Assembly: GCF_000499845.2 (NCBI RefSeq)
Contig: NC_023757.2
Coordinates: 5,614,118 to 5,678,117 of the forward strand
DNA from: Phaseolus vulgaris
Taxonomy: Eukaryota > Streptophyta > Magnoliopsida > Fabales > Fabaceae
DNA: 64,000 nucleotides
Reading direction: 5' to 3'
The notes under the pieces were generated by a model. The model ran no database searches. It was not told where the DNA came from and was given only the letters and a program-made list of their open reading frames with translations. Shown one piece after another: positions 32,260 to 44,689 of the stretch (positions are counted from its first letter, which is position 1; each line of letters opens with the position of its first letter). Made by a program: the position numbers and the translations under genes.

Positions 32260-35200
32260 AGGTGATTGTTCTATGGTGGATTTTTTGTTTCTCTATTGTT
32301 TATGATGTGTTTCTATATGTATTTTGGATTATGCAATCCGGTATATCTTTGAATTACTGAATTTGTAACCAATTTGAGTGTTTTTGTACTTTCTAAATTG
32401 GAACATTGTTATGAATAAACATTTCAGATTACATAATCCGTAAAGAATGTTATTTTTGTATTACTAATCTATAATATGTATCCAAATTCGGGAGAGTATC
32501 AGATTGGCCAATCTAAAAGGTATAAAAATACTCAAATTGGTTATGAATTATGTAATCAGAAGTTGGTCCCAAATTCGGTAAGTAGAGTCTAGTGATTGGG
32601 TTAGTTCTCAGATTGATCAATCCAAAAGTTGTTTTGTAGATAAGAAATTATATTTCGATTGAAGCTTGTATCATATGGTTTTTGGATTGACTAAGCTGGA
32701 ACGTATTTCTAGATTGTGAAATACCTTCTAGAATAGTTATGTTGCAAGAACATTACTGTCTTGTAAGAGAGACAAGTGGAGATACGAAAAAACACAAAAT
32801 TAGGAAACAATATTAGAGAGAAATTAGGAGTAGCATCTGTGAGGAAAAATATGATAATTTATTTTTTTAAATTGCTTGACCATGTGAAAAATAAACTTAT
32901 AGAAGCTCCCGTGAAGGCGACTTCTTCTTGAACTTGGCACCCATACTTAATATGAAAATACATTTTTATCCTTTAGTGAAAAAATTAAAAAAAAAATCTT
33001 ATATTCCACATATTTCACCTTCTTCCTTCCTCACTTCTTTCTCCTCACTCCAAATCCAAGAACTCTAGGCATCCCAACACCCCATTAATGCTTGTTCAAG
33101 TTGTTTTTGGTTCTTTAGGTTGTTTGTGATACAATTATACTACGTGGGTGAAAAAGGTTGAGTTTAGTTGTGTTTCATTGTTTTTTTTTTTTGGCAATTG
33201 GTTTGTCACTGATTGGAACTTGGTCTTATTTTTTTATTTTCTAACACATTTTGGATTACATAATCCGAAAGCTATTTCCTGATCCCGAAAAGACTTTCGG
33301 ATTATGTAATTTAGATCACACTTTTAAAAAATACATTTCAGATTATATAATTAGAGTTGTTCATAGATTCAAAAAAGACTTCAAGATTATATAATCTATA
33401 ATGTATTTTTTACAAAAGTATGTTTCAGATTAAGGAAAAGCTTTTGAATTATGTAATTCAGAATCAGTTTTTTCAAAATATTACTTTTGGATTCTACTAA
33501 TATGGAAAACACTTACAGATCATAAATTGGTTTGCAAAGCAATCCAAAATATTTATTTTAAAAACAATCATTTTCTAAATTATGTAATTTAGAATATAAA
33601 TTTACATTACAGATTGACTAACTTGCCACGTTTTATAGATTCAGCAACAAGTTCTGAATTACCTAATCTAGAAAGTACACAAAGAAAAACTTCAATTAAT
33701 TTTGGATTGTATAATAGATTATCCAATGACTATACTATGTTGGTGTCCTCCAAATATGAGTTTTCTTCCTTTCTTCATTTTCAGGTTTTGGAGTATATGT
33801 CTTTCTTCCATCATGTGTTGTGAACAGCTACTATCTAAGTATCACAATATATATTCTTTTTTATGGATTAAGCATATCCACAAGAGCAATTACTTTTGAT
33901 TTAGGAACCCATACTTGTTTGGGTCCTTTAATGTTAATGCAATGCTTTTTCAGTGTTTTTTTTTTTACACTGATAACACTTTATTAGTTCATGTTTTGTA
34001 TAGATTTATTGTATTTTCTAAACATTTTTATCTTGGTTGTTAGCATAGATTAGTATTTTCTTTTTCGTAGAAAATTATAGTTGTAATAAATATTGTGTAA
34101 AAACTGTTTTGTTTTCAATTAAAAACTTTATATGGAGATTGTAACTAATTAAACTGATGATTTTATACATATTCTTTTAAGATGATTTTCAAAATAGGAT
34201 ATTTTTGTAATAATTTTTTTCTTCTAGATTTTGTTTTAGTTTAGATCCATCCATATATTGTTTCAGAATTGCATAAATAGAAAACTTTAGACACAATTAA
34301 GACACCTTCACAATCACTTAAATACGTTTATTTCCCTATAGTATATGATTGTTAGCTTCTATTTTTACAGTTTAATGCAATTAAGTTTAATGCAAAATAA
34401 GACTATTTATATTAATTTATATTTAAATATTTATTTTAAGTTATTACATTTAATTTTAATTTATATTAAATAACTAAACTTAATAATTTATATTAAAATA
34501 AAATTTAATAAATAGTACTTATTTATAATGGTTAAATTTAAAAAAATAAAAAACATCTATTGATTGTAAATGTTTTCAAATAAATTATCTATAAATTGGT
34601 AAAAAAATTCTTCATTTGGTTATTTTAAAAAGAAGAAGAAAACATAGGGTGAAATTCCGTTGAAATCTGATTGAGTTTTCAAAACAACCACAAAAAAATG
34701 AGAAAAATATCTTGACCTTTTTAAAATACAACTGCTTAACAATATTTTTTTTAACTAATACCAATATGAAAGAGACATTCCGTGCGTCTATGTTTTTGAA
34801 AAGAAAGTTATAATGGTACCATGTAAATTATAATGAAGGATTTGTAGTATGCAATTACTTTTAACATATGAATAATTTATCTTTATTTTTTTCTTTTCCA
34901 TTATATATTGTTATAAGTTTCCTTCTATTATTTTAAAATGTAACTAAAATACAGAAATATAAAATGTGTATGAAAATTCCAATTATATATTACTATAAAC
35001 AATAATGATAAATTTTATTTTTTATACTATTTATTATTAAATTAAAAAAATCATTAAATAAAAACAAATTTTAAAGATAAAAATGAATTAGTCACAACAT
35101 TTATTACATTAAATATTATTTTATAAGCTAAAAAAATTATTCATATATAAAATAACTTTTATTATTAAAAAAATATATAAATTAATATTTAATGAACTAT

Positions 35201-37534
35201 TAAAAATTTAATTATCAATTAATTTAGATTCTAAGTTAATAACTAAAATTTAAAATTTAAAATTTTTTAATAGTTATCAATTTAAAAACTAGTTTATAAA
35301 TTTTATTAATAACAGAAAATATTTTACATATTAATAATTTTTTTATTTTTTAAAATAATATACAATTTCATTATTTTTTCTTTTTAAAATTGATTTTTTT
35401 TATATTTTTAATAATATTATTATAATATTAATAAAAGAAGTTACTAGTGATTGTATTGAGAAGAGGATGCAGTATACTCGAATTGGATATTTTGGTGATC
35501 AAATTCTTACCTGCACAACAAAATGGTGCTGTATATATAAGATTATGTCATTTTTGAAAAAAAAAAAATGGTTGTGAAAAATGCTATTTACTAAATTTGT
35601 TGACAACAATCAATTTCATACACGTTTTCACAGCGTACTGTGCTAATGCTAATATACTGCATGCAATGCATGATGATATTCTCGGTTGATGACACTCTTT
35701 TCTGTTTAGTTTTTTTTGGCCGTACACTGTTTTCATTTAATTCTCAATTAATAGCATACTATCCGAAACTTGTCAGCTTCATTTTAAAAACTTATATTTT
35801 TAAAAATCTTTTATAATATATAAACGAGTATAAATTTTATTTTATAAATTAGATTTTATAAGTAAATTTAAAATTTATTTATTAATAAAGTTGATTATAA
35901 CTGTAAGACCCTTTTTCTATTTTAGGTGAATGTTTTTAGTTCTTTTGTCACTTTTACAGATACAAGGAAAAAAAATCCTGTGTTAGCAATTTTGCTTATC
36001 CTGTATTATCATTTTCTGACACGTAACGATGCGTTAGTTTCAAAAAATTTCAGTTTTCAAATCAATTTAGTGATTTAATAGTGTGTTTATTCTTCCTTCC
36101 AAAGTAGTGTGAAATCATAATTTACTTTGAAAGTGTCTTCTTAAATATTTCTAATGAACGGACCAACAAATAGCTCTTTGTATTTCAAGAAAACAAATAC
36201 AAGTTCAACGATAGTTTGTTGTTCCTAAAAAATAAAAATAAAAGAGAACAGCTTGATGACATTAAAATTTAGGTTTTTTAAATCTTTTTCAATTCTAATC
36301 TATTAAAAATTCATTTATTTAATCTAATTTTAGTCTGATCTATATTTTATTATATTTTTCAATTAGATTTTTATTTTATTTATATAGATTTTAAAAATTG
36401 CATAATCTAAATTTTTAGAACTTTTTTATATTTTCTTTCATTTGCTATTCTCTGTTATTTAGGGTTTGTTCACTTTTTTTTAAAATTTTATTTGTTCTCT
36501 CACACACATGAAGCAATCAAATTTTATACAATTTTTTTTAGAAATTTACTTGCTTCAATATTTTATATATAATAAATGGATATAATATTTTCAAAGTTTA
36601 ATTAAAGTCTTATAGGGAAGTGTATTTTAATGTTAAGAATTTATATATTATGTTATCTTTAATTTTTTGGTATTATTAAATTATAATTTTATTATATTTT
36701 CTTAATATTTATATAATATTTAACTTTTTTACATATTATAATAATATTATGTTAATTTTTTTAGAATACATGAATTTTGATTTAAAATATAATTCACTTT
36801 CTTTTTATAAAAATATGTATTTTTTATTTAAAATCCTATCCAAATATTTAGATTTGGATTTCCAAATTAATTTATAAAAAATATGGATTTAGATTATAAA
36901 TCTGATCCAAATATTTGGATTTGCATTGGATTACCCAAAATCCAATCAATGACCACCTTTAGTTAAAATAATATGTATTGTTGTTTTGGAATCTACAATT
37001 TTTTATTTGTGGCAATCATAGATGAACTAAAAAAGCCATGTAGTTAATTAATATGCACTTTCATGTGAAAATTTCAATTTTGTAGTCAAGTGTTTCGGTA
37101 CACCCAATAGTCTTACATTGTTAAGCAGTTGAGACCAAGGATATTTTATTCCATTAACCATTGACGAAACTCCAAATTTCAAATTAGACAATATTTTAAA
37201 TGCGAGGTAATTGACTCTTGTAAGACTTGAGATTGTAACGTGCAATCCTAATGTTCACATGGCGATTCAAATACTTCTCTCTTCACAATGTTTTAGTGGA
37301 TAAAAACCAAAACCATCCATTTTGATAATATAAATTAGAGTTTCTTATGTTTTTTAAATGCAAATAATCTTTTGATTCCAATAAATATATATTATACTAA
37401 TAATATCAACTTTTTTCTCTAAGAGTTATGAATAATAGTAATGCATTTTTTTTAATTTTTTAAAAATATTACATAAATAATATATTTTTACCGTTATATT
37501 TAATACAAGAATAAAGTTTGTTGTATACCACCTT
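32260..37534. other. Long AT-rich region without recognisable genes
   Basis: No gene supported on either strand. 32325-33620 has repeated short palindromes (separate entry). 35045-35340 weakly resembles the AT-rich MITE family. A 65-codon minus-strand open frame at 37048-37245 has no known motif. The rest is low-complexity AT-rich DNA. Confidence 0.6.
32325..33620. repeat. Cluster of GATTAYRTAATC palindromes
   Basis: About ten copies of palindromes such as GGATTATGCAATCC, AGATTACATAATCC, GGATTACATAATCC and GGATTATGTAATT, plus related CAGATTGGCCAATCT. They are spaced irregularly over 1.3 kb, often followed by GAAAG. Origin unknown. Confidence 0.7.
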
Positions 37535-37539
37535 TATAA

Positions 37540-38400
37540 TTTTTTATCAGTAATGAATTAATTAAATTAAAGGAAGCATTTGAGGGTGTTCCAACCCTTA
37601 TACAAAAGGGAGTCAAACACAAACATAACAAACAAAAATAGCCAACACAACCTACACAAGCAGAATATAGCATCATTGTAAGACCCAGATTCCATTTGGA
37701 TATGTTTCACCATTAGCACTGCTTTTTTTAACCATTATTGTGATTCACACAACTCCCTTCTCACGTAAACATGCTTTCTCCTTCTTCTTCTGCAACACTT
37801 CATGGTTCCCCCAAAAAAACGTCTAGTTAAAGCATCCTTTTATAACTTTTTTCCTTACATAATATGTCTTCATGTAGCCTTCACACTAGGCCTCCATACA
37901 ACACAGATAAAGTGACCCCTCAATTCCATTCATGACAGAAATGTCCTTATCCATGAGTATTAGATCAAAATATTGACCATTGTTATGCAGTTCAACCGCT
38001 TCTTTGCCATTTTCCACAACAGTTTGATCTTTTACTCCAACTGTGTTTTTTCTTTGTCTTTACGTTCATCTTCCATAACTTGCGCATTCTTTCACCCATG
38101 CACCTTAAATTTTTAAGGTACTTTGTTAACCTTTTGTATTTGTTGTAACATTGTTATCCAAAGATAAATCTCCTATTATCCCTCCCTACTATTTATTGGA
38201 AAACTGCATATTGCCACGGTTATGAACATACCAGACCATGCAAAAAAGAAACACAAATACCTTTCTCAGCAGAGTGCAAATTTGTATAAGCTTATCTAAA
38301 AGAGTTCAATAACAAAAAGTTTTCATTTCTTCGTATCTGATTTGGTAATTCATATCTTTGATATTTTATGCCTACCAAAACTATTCCAAAAAAAAAAAAA
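37540..38400 (-). mobile_element. Antisense LINE 3' fragment
   Basis: The 3' tail in reverse orientation (TTTTTTATCAGTAATGAA, then GAGGGTGTTCCAACCC and TTATAC) matches the shared LINE tail. The 5' edge is unclear; a poly-A run at 38388-38402 may mark it. No coding motif seen. Confidence 0.6.
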
Positions 38401-39282
38401 AACAACACCTATTAAAATCATTTTTTTTTATTTGTTTTGGACATGACATAGGGTCCATACACCATTAATAGTATGTAAAATTAGCTAATATCTATTTATT
38501 TGTGATCCATGACCAAACCTTTAATTGAGTCATCATGAAAATCTCTAATTGGTCCACTCTCCTTTCCTTAAAGATAATCTCTAATTGGTCCACTCTAATT
38601 GCTTCCACAATTCACCTTATTGTAATCCATATACTTGTCCACACTATTGTTGTGTTTGGATTTTGGGAGAAAATTTAAGGGAGTGGATTTGAAGTGATTT
38701 GAGAGGAAAGTGTAAAGAAAATGTGGTTGTTTGGATTAAAGTATGTTAGAATGGATTTGTGAGGAAAATTTATTGAAGTTTGTAATATTATGGTTGTAAG
38801 GAGATTTTTAATTTTTTTAAATGTGTAAGTTTACAAATTTATTCTTATCTTTAAAAATATTTGAATAATAAAATATGATATTTTTTTTTAGATTTGATTT
38901 AATTAAAATATTTGATGTAAAAAATATTTATTTTTATTTAATAATTTTTATTATTATACATATAAAAAATATTTTCATAAAATCAAATCAAAATTAAAAT
39001 AATTATTATTATTATTATTTAATAAACTTATTTTAATTATTACTAAATATATAATTTATTTTTATTTTTGTTTTTATTATTATGTTTATAATTTATTATT
39101 ATTGTAACATATATAAAGTGTTATTTAATATGTATAAAAATATAATTAAGGGTAATTTTGACTTTTTAATAATATTATGTATTTTTTTTTAGTTTTCTTT
39201 GCTTTTTCTTTTCTTCACACATAGGATTGTTTTTATTCTTCTCCTGGAAATGATCACTTTTCACTCTTTGCAATTGAATGGA
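38401..39282. other. AT-rich spacer with a short tandem duplication
   Basis: AATCTCTAATTGGTCCACTC occurs twice (about 38541 and 38575). A stretch at 38650-38790 (TTGGATTTTGGGAGAAAATT onward) looks like a dispersed repeat but was not matched inside the window. Confidence 0.45.
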
Positions 39283-41040
39283 TGCAAACAATTTTTTTGT
39301 CGCTTTTCAATCCGAGTGAAAGTATTCACTCGGATGCAATGGAGCTTGCTTGGATTCTTTTGGGGAGTGGGCCTCCAACTCTTGGAATTGGGTTCTTAAG
39401 TGGAGAAGAGACTTGTTCGATTGGGAAAAGACTTAGGAATTTCAGCTTTTGCAGGAGCTTCAAGGCTCGCATCTTGTCTTGGGTAAGGATGTTAGCTGGG
39501 TGTGGAAGGTTGATGCGAATTCGGGGTACTCGGTTAGTTCGACCTACAATTTTTTTTTATCAGCAAAGAATTAATAGAATTAAAAAGGGACTCTTCAGGG
39601 GTGTCTCAACCCATATACATGAAACCTTAAGTACTAGACCACCAGAGAGCACATACAAGACTCACAAAGACCTATTGGACAATGCAATAACATTCTTCAA
39701 AACTACTAAGATCAAAAGCACACTTTCCAACAGAGTGGAATTAAGCTAAACAAAACCAATACCAACCAACAACGACAAAATTGGTGGCTTCATAACTGGA
39801 TGTAAGCACAATTCATCACAACCAATTCCAAGAATTTAAAGATTAGAGCAAAACAATGTTGTGATATTTACAGCACACCAAACCAACGTTTGGTTGAGAA
39901 AGCAATTATGTTGAGAAGCATCCACTCTTCAAAAATACAACAAAGAACTTTGATCCTGCCCACTTAATTTCCTGGTTCAAACAACAGGTCCCTTTAGCTA
40001 CAAACTAGTTCCCACTAGTTGTTTCCCCACGACACAAACAAAAAGTAGCTGCAAGGGCTGTAAAACGCCTTTCCTTGGGCAGCAGCAAACCAACAAACAA
40101 AAGTAGATCCACAAAACATTGACAGCTTCAAAATATTTATATCACTACTAACACTTTGTGAGTGAGTTGCACCATGGAACACTCAGAAACGCATGATTTA
40201 ACACCACCCTTAAACCATCTGCTGCCAGAGAAAAAATTTATTCGTTTACACCTGATAACAGGGCAGCTACTGAAGCGGGAGAAAACTACTAGGAACAATA
40301 TTTTAAGGAAGTCTTGCATGAGTGAAAGTTTTCCCTTGTTCGAAGATTTTTGGAAGATTAAAGCATTACCTTCCGCTCTCTTTACTGTTTGGAGGGTGCT
40401 GGGTAATTTGATTGCTTCTAAGGCTAATCTGGTTAGACGTGGGGTTATTGTTGATTGCTCCTTCGGTTGTTTGTGTCAGGAAGAAGTTGAGACTACTAGG
40501 CACTTGTGTTTTGAATGCAAAATAGCTTGGCTGGTTTAGAGTCAGTGTTATGCTTGACTTGGGTTGGCGTCAGTAGATCATTTTGATTTTGGTTCACATT
40601 TCTTACACTTTATCTTGTGCAATGTTCCAAGCTATGTAAATGTCGTTGGGGAAGCATTTGTGTTGCAATCATTGGCGAGATTTGGAGGCACAAGAATAAT
40701 CACATTTTTAAGGGCGGAACGATTGATCACTTTGAAATCTTTTCTTTGGCTCAATTAAAGGATTGGTCTTTGATCACTTCTTATTTTGCTTCTGCTTGTT
40801 TTTCCTTTTCTGATTGGTGTCTTGATCTCTTGACGTGTTTGTTGTAGATTTAAAGTCTCTGTTAGTTTTTGGTTGTGTGTAATGTTATGTTTAGGTGTTT
40901 TCGTTGGTTTTGAGTTGGGTGATTTTGGCAAGGTTATTGAATCTTTCTTTTGAGTAGAGCAATTGGTATGTATACATGTTGGGTCACCCCTTAAGTGGTT
41001 CATATTTATTTATTTATTCATTTTGCTGATTAAAAAAAAT
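39283..41040 (+). pseudogene. LINE-e, ORF2 C-terminus, split by an antisense LINE
   Basis: 39369-39545 matches the ORF2 region just before zf-RVT (LKWRRDLFDWEKT; VWKVDANSGYSVSSTYN). It is interrupted at 39551-40294 and resumes with zf-RVT (KIKALPSALFTVWRVLG; CLCQEEVETTRHLCFEC). 3' hairpin 40981-41001 (GGGTCAC, loop CCCTTAA, GTGGTTC) and tail GATTAAAAAAAA. Frameshifts are present in the zf-RVT region and beyond. Confidence 0.82.
39551..40294 (-). mobile_element. Antisense truncated LINE inside LINE-e
   Basis: Reverse-oriented tail (poly-T, ATCAGCAAAG, then CAGGGGTGTCTCAACCC) with flanking ACAAT at 39546-39550 and 40295-40299. The host LINE frame (STYN then LRKSC) joins across it. Confidence 0.8.
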
Positions 41041-41097
41041 CACTCGAATGCAAACAAAGCATATATACAAAGATGACAGTAACATGTAATACTCTGA

Positions 41098-41376
41098 AGA
41101 GAACTATTAAATAAAAATTAATTTTAAAACTAAAAAATAATTAATTGATATATTAACTAAATTAATTACTATTTTATAGATTAAAAAAATTTATTAATAT
41201 CTAAAATATATAATTTAGAAACTAATTTATAAATTTTATTAATAATAGAAATTACTGGGGATACCATAATTTTTTAATCTATAAAATAGTATCTAATTTA
41301 GTCAATATAGTAATTAATTATTTTTTATCTATAAAATTAGTTTTTATTTATTGATTTTCTTGTAGTATTATAATAA
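41098..41376. mobile_element. Fold-back AT-rich MITE
   Basis: The left arm (from TTAAATAAAAATTAATTTTA) and right arm (ending ATTTATTGATTTTCTTGTAG) are imperfect inverted copies over more than 100 bp; the whole forms a long palindrome. Related copies at 11175, 24430 and 62069. Confidence 0.7.
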
Positions 41377-41430
41377 AAGTATAATTATCTGCCTCCTCGT
41401 AACAAAACCATTTCGCCACCTATCTTTAAA

Positions 41431-42122
41431 TAGGGATGGCAAAGTGGGGCAGGCCGTGCGGGCCGACCCGCGGCCCGCTGGTAAAAAACGCGGGGCGGAC
41501 TGACCTTTTCAACCCGCTAACCCGCATTAGTCCGCCCCGCATTAGCCCACAACCCGCGCGGGCCAGCAGCGGGGCGGGCTAGCCCGCTAACCCACAAGAA
41601 AAAGAAAATTGGAACTTAGCAGCAGCAAGGCAACGCAATTAGATTTTTACAAAATTTCAAAGAAAGAAACACAACACAAGCGTCAATAATGTTTACGTTT
41701 AATGTTTTTGAATTAATGTTTATATTTATGTTTAATGTTTTGGAATTAGATATTTTTAATGTTTTGGAAGTGGAAGAATAGTGATATTTGATATTTATCT
41801 TAATGTTTAATGTTTTGATGTTTGACTGACTATGTTTAAAAAGGAAGAAAAAGAATTTAGGTTTGATAGTAACAAATATATAGGTTTAATTTAACAATTT
41901 TTTAATAACAAAATGTAAAAATATATATACATATATATATTTAATTTAAAAAAAAAAAGAACGCGGACTGGCCCGCAAATCCGCGGGCCAGCTCTTATGC
42001 GGGACGGGTTGAGAATTCTAGCCCGCAATAACTTTGCGGGGCGGGCCAACCCAACCCACATTTTTGCGGGCCAAGCACGGGCGGGGCAATGAAGGACGGA
42101 CTGATCCGCTTTCCCACCCCTA
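41431..42122. mobile_element. Non-autonomous hAT element, 692 bp
   Basis: Terminal inverted repeat TAGGGRTGGSAAAG (left TAGGGATGGCAAAG, right complement TAGGGGTGGGAAAG), with an 8-bp target duplication TCTTTAAA at 41423-41430 and 42123-42130, diagnostic of hAT. GC-rich arms of alternating GCGGGCC and GGCCCGC surround an AT-rich centre without transposase. It ends about 85 bp from the start of duplication copy B. Confidence 0.93.
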
Positions 42123-42326
42123 TCTTTAAATAACATACACTATAAGAAAATGAGTAAATAAAAATTAAGTTACAAATTATATATATAATGATAAGGAGGT
42201 GAGTGAAACACAAACTTAAACAAAAGTTACAATCACACATTTGTAATTTGTAATATGAAACTGAAAAGAAGTCACATTTTGTTTGAACCATACATATTTT
42301 TAAAGAAATCAATATATTTAGACTTT

Positions 42327-43432
42327 CTACATGGAAGTAAATTCATTGAACAGCTCTTCAATACCCTCAGACCTTGCTGTTCTAAATGCTTCCACAGCCA
42401 CCATAATGTCATCATCTTGTAAGTTTGAAACACAGCCTTCCATGACATTATTGTCAGCCTTATATGTAAGTAAACTTTCTGTGTTGGTGATTTGTGGAAT
42501 ATTAGAAACTGCAGGAAGCTTGGGAATGCTCAAAGTGGATACAGATGACCTAAAATCATGATTTGTGGTAAGCACAAGGGCATACATGTTATGCACTCTC
42601 TTGTGTTCGGTTGACACTGAATGTGATGAAAGACAAGGTTGAGTTGGAATCTTGCTTAAGATTAGCCCAGAGAGATTTGAGGATCCAGATCCAACTTGCA
42701 ACATAGATCCTCTGGCTTCAGCTTCAAGTCGGGCCCTCTCCCACTGAGCCACGTGCCTGATATTGATGGTGTCCTTGGACTGGTCTTGGCCATCACCACA
42801 GCATTCAAATGTGTTCTGTTTTATTGTTTTGTGGGTAATGGGATCTAAGCCCATTCCGATGAGTCTTTTCTTGATGTTGGTTTTCCAGTAGTTCTTGATC
42901 TCATTGTCGGTTCTTTGGGGCAGGTGGGCTGCTATGATGGACCATCTGTTCGTGCAATAGAGAAACATCATTAGCTTCTCAGAAATTCATTTGGCTTACC
43001 AACAGGAAAGTATCAAAACCAAAAGAAACTAAAAGGTCATCACTTGTTTCCAAGAAGAGCATGAAGTTTAATAATGGTGTGGTCTTCCTCCGTGCTGAAG
43101 TTTCCTCGTTTTATATCAGGTTTGAGATAGTTAATCCACCTCAATCTGCAACTCTTTCCACATCTTTCAAGACCTAGATGTGAATCATACATGTAACAAA
43201 TAAAATCTGGATTTGGACTTTGATTCCTCAATATCAAGAACATGCACACTCATTGATTGATTCAGAAAAAAAAAGGTAGAGAGAAGTTGTATACATTACC
43301 CGCTTTGGCAGGCACTAAACGCCAGTTTCGATGACCGTGCTTCCCAACGTAGTCGAGGAGCTTCTTGTCTTCTTCTGGTGTCCACGGTCCTTTCTTCAAC
43401 CCTAGGTTCTCACAACATGCCTTCCTTCCCAT
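42327..43432 (-). CDS. R2R3-MYB transcription factor, copy B (3 exons)
   Basis: Paralogue of the gene at 130-1250, 293 residues. Exons 43300-43432 (133 bp), 43044-43173 (130 bp) and 42327-42945 (619 bp) with GT..AG introns. Starts [18 protein letters not shown]2 has three Trp and R3 has Phe, Trp, Trp, as expected for the DNA-binding helices; [15 protein letters not shown] follows without the Ile-Thr duplication of copy A. The R2 motif GPWTPEED and DPITHK are the common family forms, so copy B keeps the more ancestral state at both sites. Exon 3 differs from copy A by roughly a dozen substitutions, mostly near both ends; the C-terminus ends NEFTSM versus NEFISM. Both genes appear functional by frame. 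Exact MYB subgroup uncertain. Confidence 0.94.
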
Positions 43433-43870
43433 TTTTAATGCCAAGCTGTTGTAACTTGTAAGGAAACCCGAACCAGTCCTTTTGTTGTTACGCGGTGCAG
43501 CCCAAGAGTTAATATAGAAGGATATATAGTACTAGATGATTATTATTCTGTCATCTTTGAGAAAATAGTGCAGCCCAAGTGTAAATAGTGTACCCTATAT
43601 GAAAACCATAAGCTTAAATAGTTATCTGTCATCTTTAAGAATATGGGAATACGATCAAAGTGGTAGGTCCCTATTCTCCCATACTCGTTTCCCTTTTCAG
43701 TCCTTCTTTTCTTATTCTTCAAAATGTTCAAAGATAGTATCCACATGTTTATAATGCTTTAATTGAAAAATATAATTTATTCTATAATTTTTATTTATAT
43801 ATTTCTTTATTTTTATGGCACTTTATTCCTACAAATTACAAAATTAAATAAGGGAGTCTACAAATTAAAT
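43433..43870 (-). promoter_or_regulatory. MYB copy B upstream region
   Basis: Conserved with copy A. On the minus strand it has CTATATATCC (about 43520-43530), a better TATA box than in copy A. It also carries about 30 bp absent from copy A (about 43550-43580), made of pieces resembling neighbouring sequence (CTGTCATCTTT; GTGCAGCCCAA), which look like filler DNA from a repaired break. Confidence 0.5.
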
Positions 43871-44042
43871 TAAGGAAGTTTTGATTACATGTACAACTGG
43901 ACAAGCCTAAATCAAATATCTTTAGTTATAATTTACTTAATTAAATATAGAATATCTTTGTCTAATAATCTCTAAAAGTCTCGCTTTTCTCAAATCTTGC
44001 TTTTCGAATTTTTTAAAATATTTTTTTAAGTTTCTTTACTTA
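43871..44042. other. Duplicated AT-rich spacer
   Basis: 43913-44042 matches 2805-2985. It ends in AAGTTTCTTTACTTA, the target site of the next LINE. Confidence 0.6.
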
Positions 44043-44658
44043 TTTGTATACATTCCATTCTCTTGGGTTTGTCATGTAAAGGTGGCAAGCAAGGTGGCAC
44101 GAGGTCTGTCTGTAAAAGGGGAGGTCCAACTCAGGTGCTGTGGCTATGTTTTGAAGGGAACTCCTAAAGGTAAAGCTGCAGGTGTTGTAATAAAATGCCC
44201 CCGTATGTAATCTGTTATATGGAAGATGCATGAGAAGGGTGCACATGGAGGGTGAATTCTTTGGTTTGATTTGTTGAGTGAAGAAGGGGGAGTAAATATT
44301 GGCCAGGATCATAATTCTAAAGGGTTGTTGGGTGCTGTGTGGTGTGAAGCAACCTTTTAGTACTTGCAGGTTGGACATTTTTCTGGTATCACAGTATTTA
44401 GAAGAGCAGACTGATTGCCTGAACTGAAGGTGTAGGTCTGCTGGTTTTTTGTGAAGGTCTTCCCAACTTTTAAGGTCCTACTTACTTAGGAATAGGGAAG
44501 CAATCTCTTTGTTATGAATTATATTATGTATTATGCTTTTACATGTAATTTGTGTAAGTATGAGGGAAGAGCGTTGGTTTTTTAATAAGGGTTTGGATAC
44601 TCCTGATTTTTTTATGAGGATTTGGATAAATTTAATTCATGATTTGCTGATAAAAAAA
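44043..44658 (+). mobile_element. 5'-truncated LINE with 15-bp target duplication
   Basis: Flanked by AAGTTTCTTTACTTA at 44028-44042 and 44659-44673. The tail reads AATAAGGGTTTGGATACTCC then GCTGATAAAAAAA. Only 3'-UTR-type sequence; no coding domain. The empty site is preserved in copy A near 2985, so insertion followed the duplication. Confidence 0.92.
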
Positions 44659-44689
44659 AAGTTTCTTTACTTAAAAAAAATTAAATTTA

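Noticed and set aside
37048..37245. 65-codon minus-strand frame
   Set aside because: Too short, no domain, AT-rich context; could be a repeat fragment but was not matched in the window.
41098..41376. A miRNA precursor or structured ncRNA in the long palindrome
   Set aside because: Dispersed AT-rich fold-back copies elsewhere in the window fit a MITE; no support for a processed small RNA.
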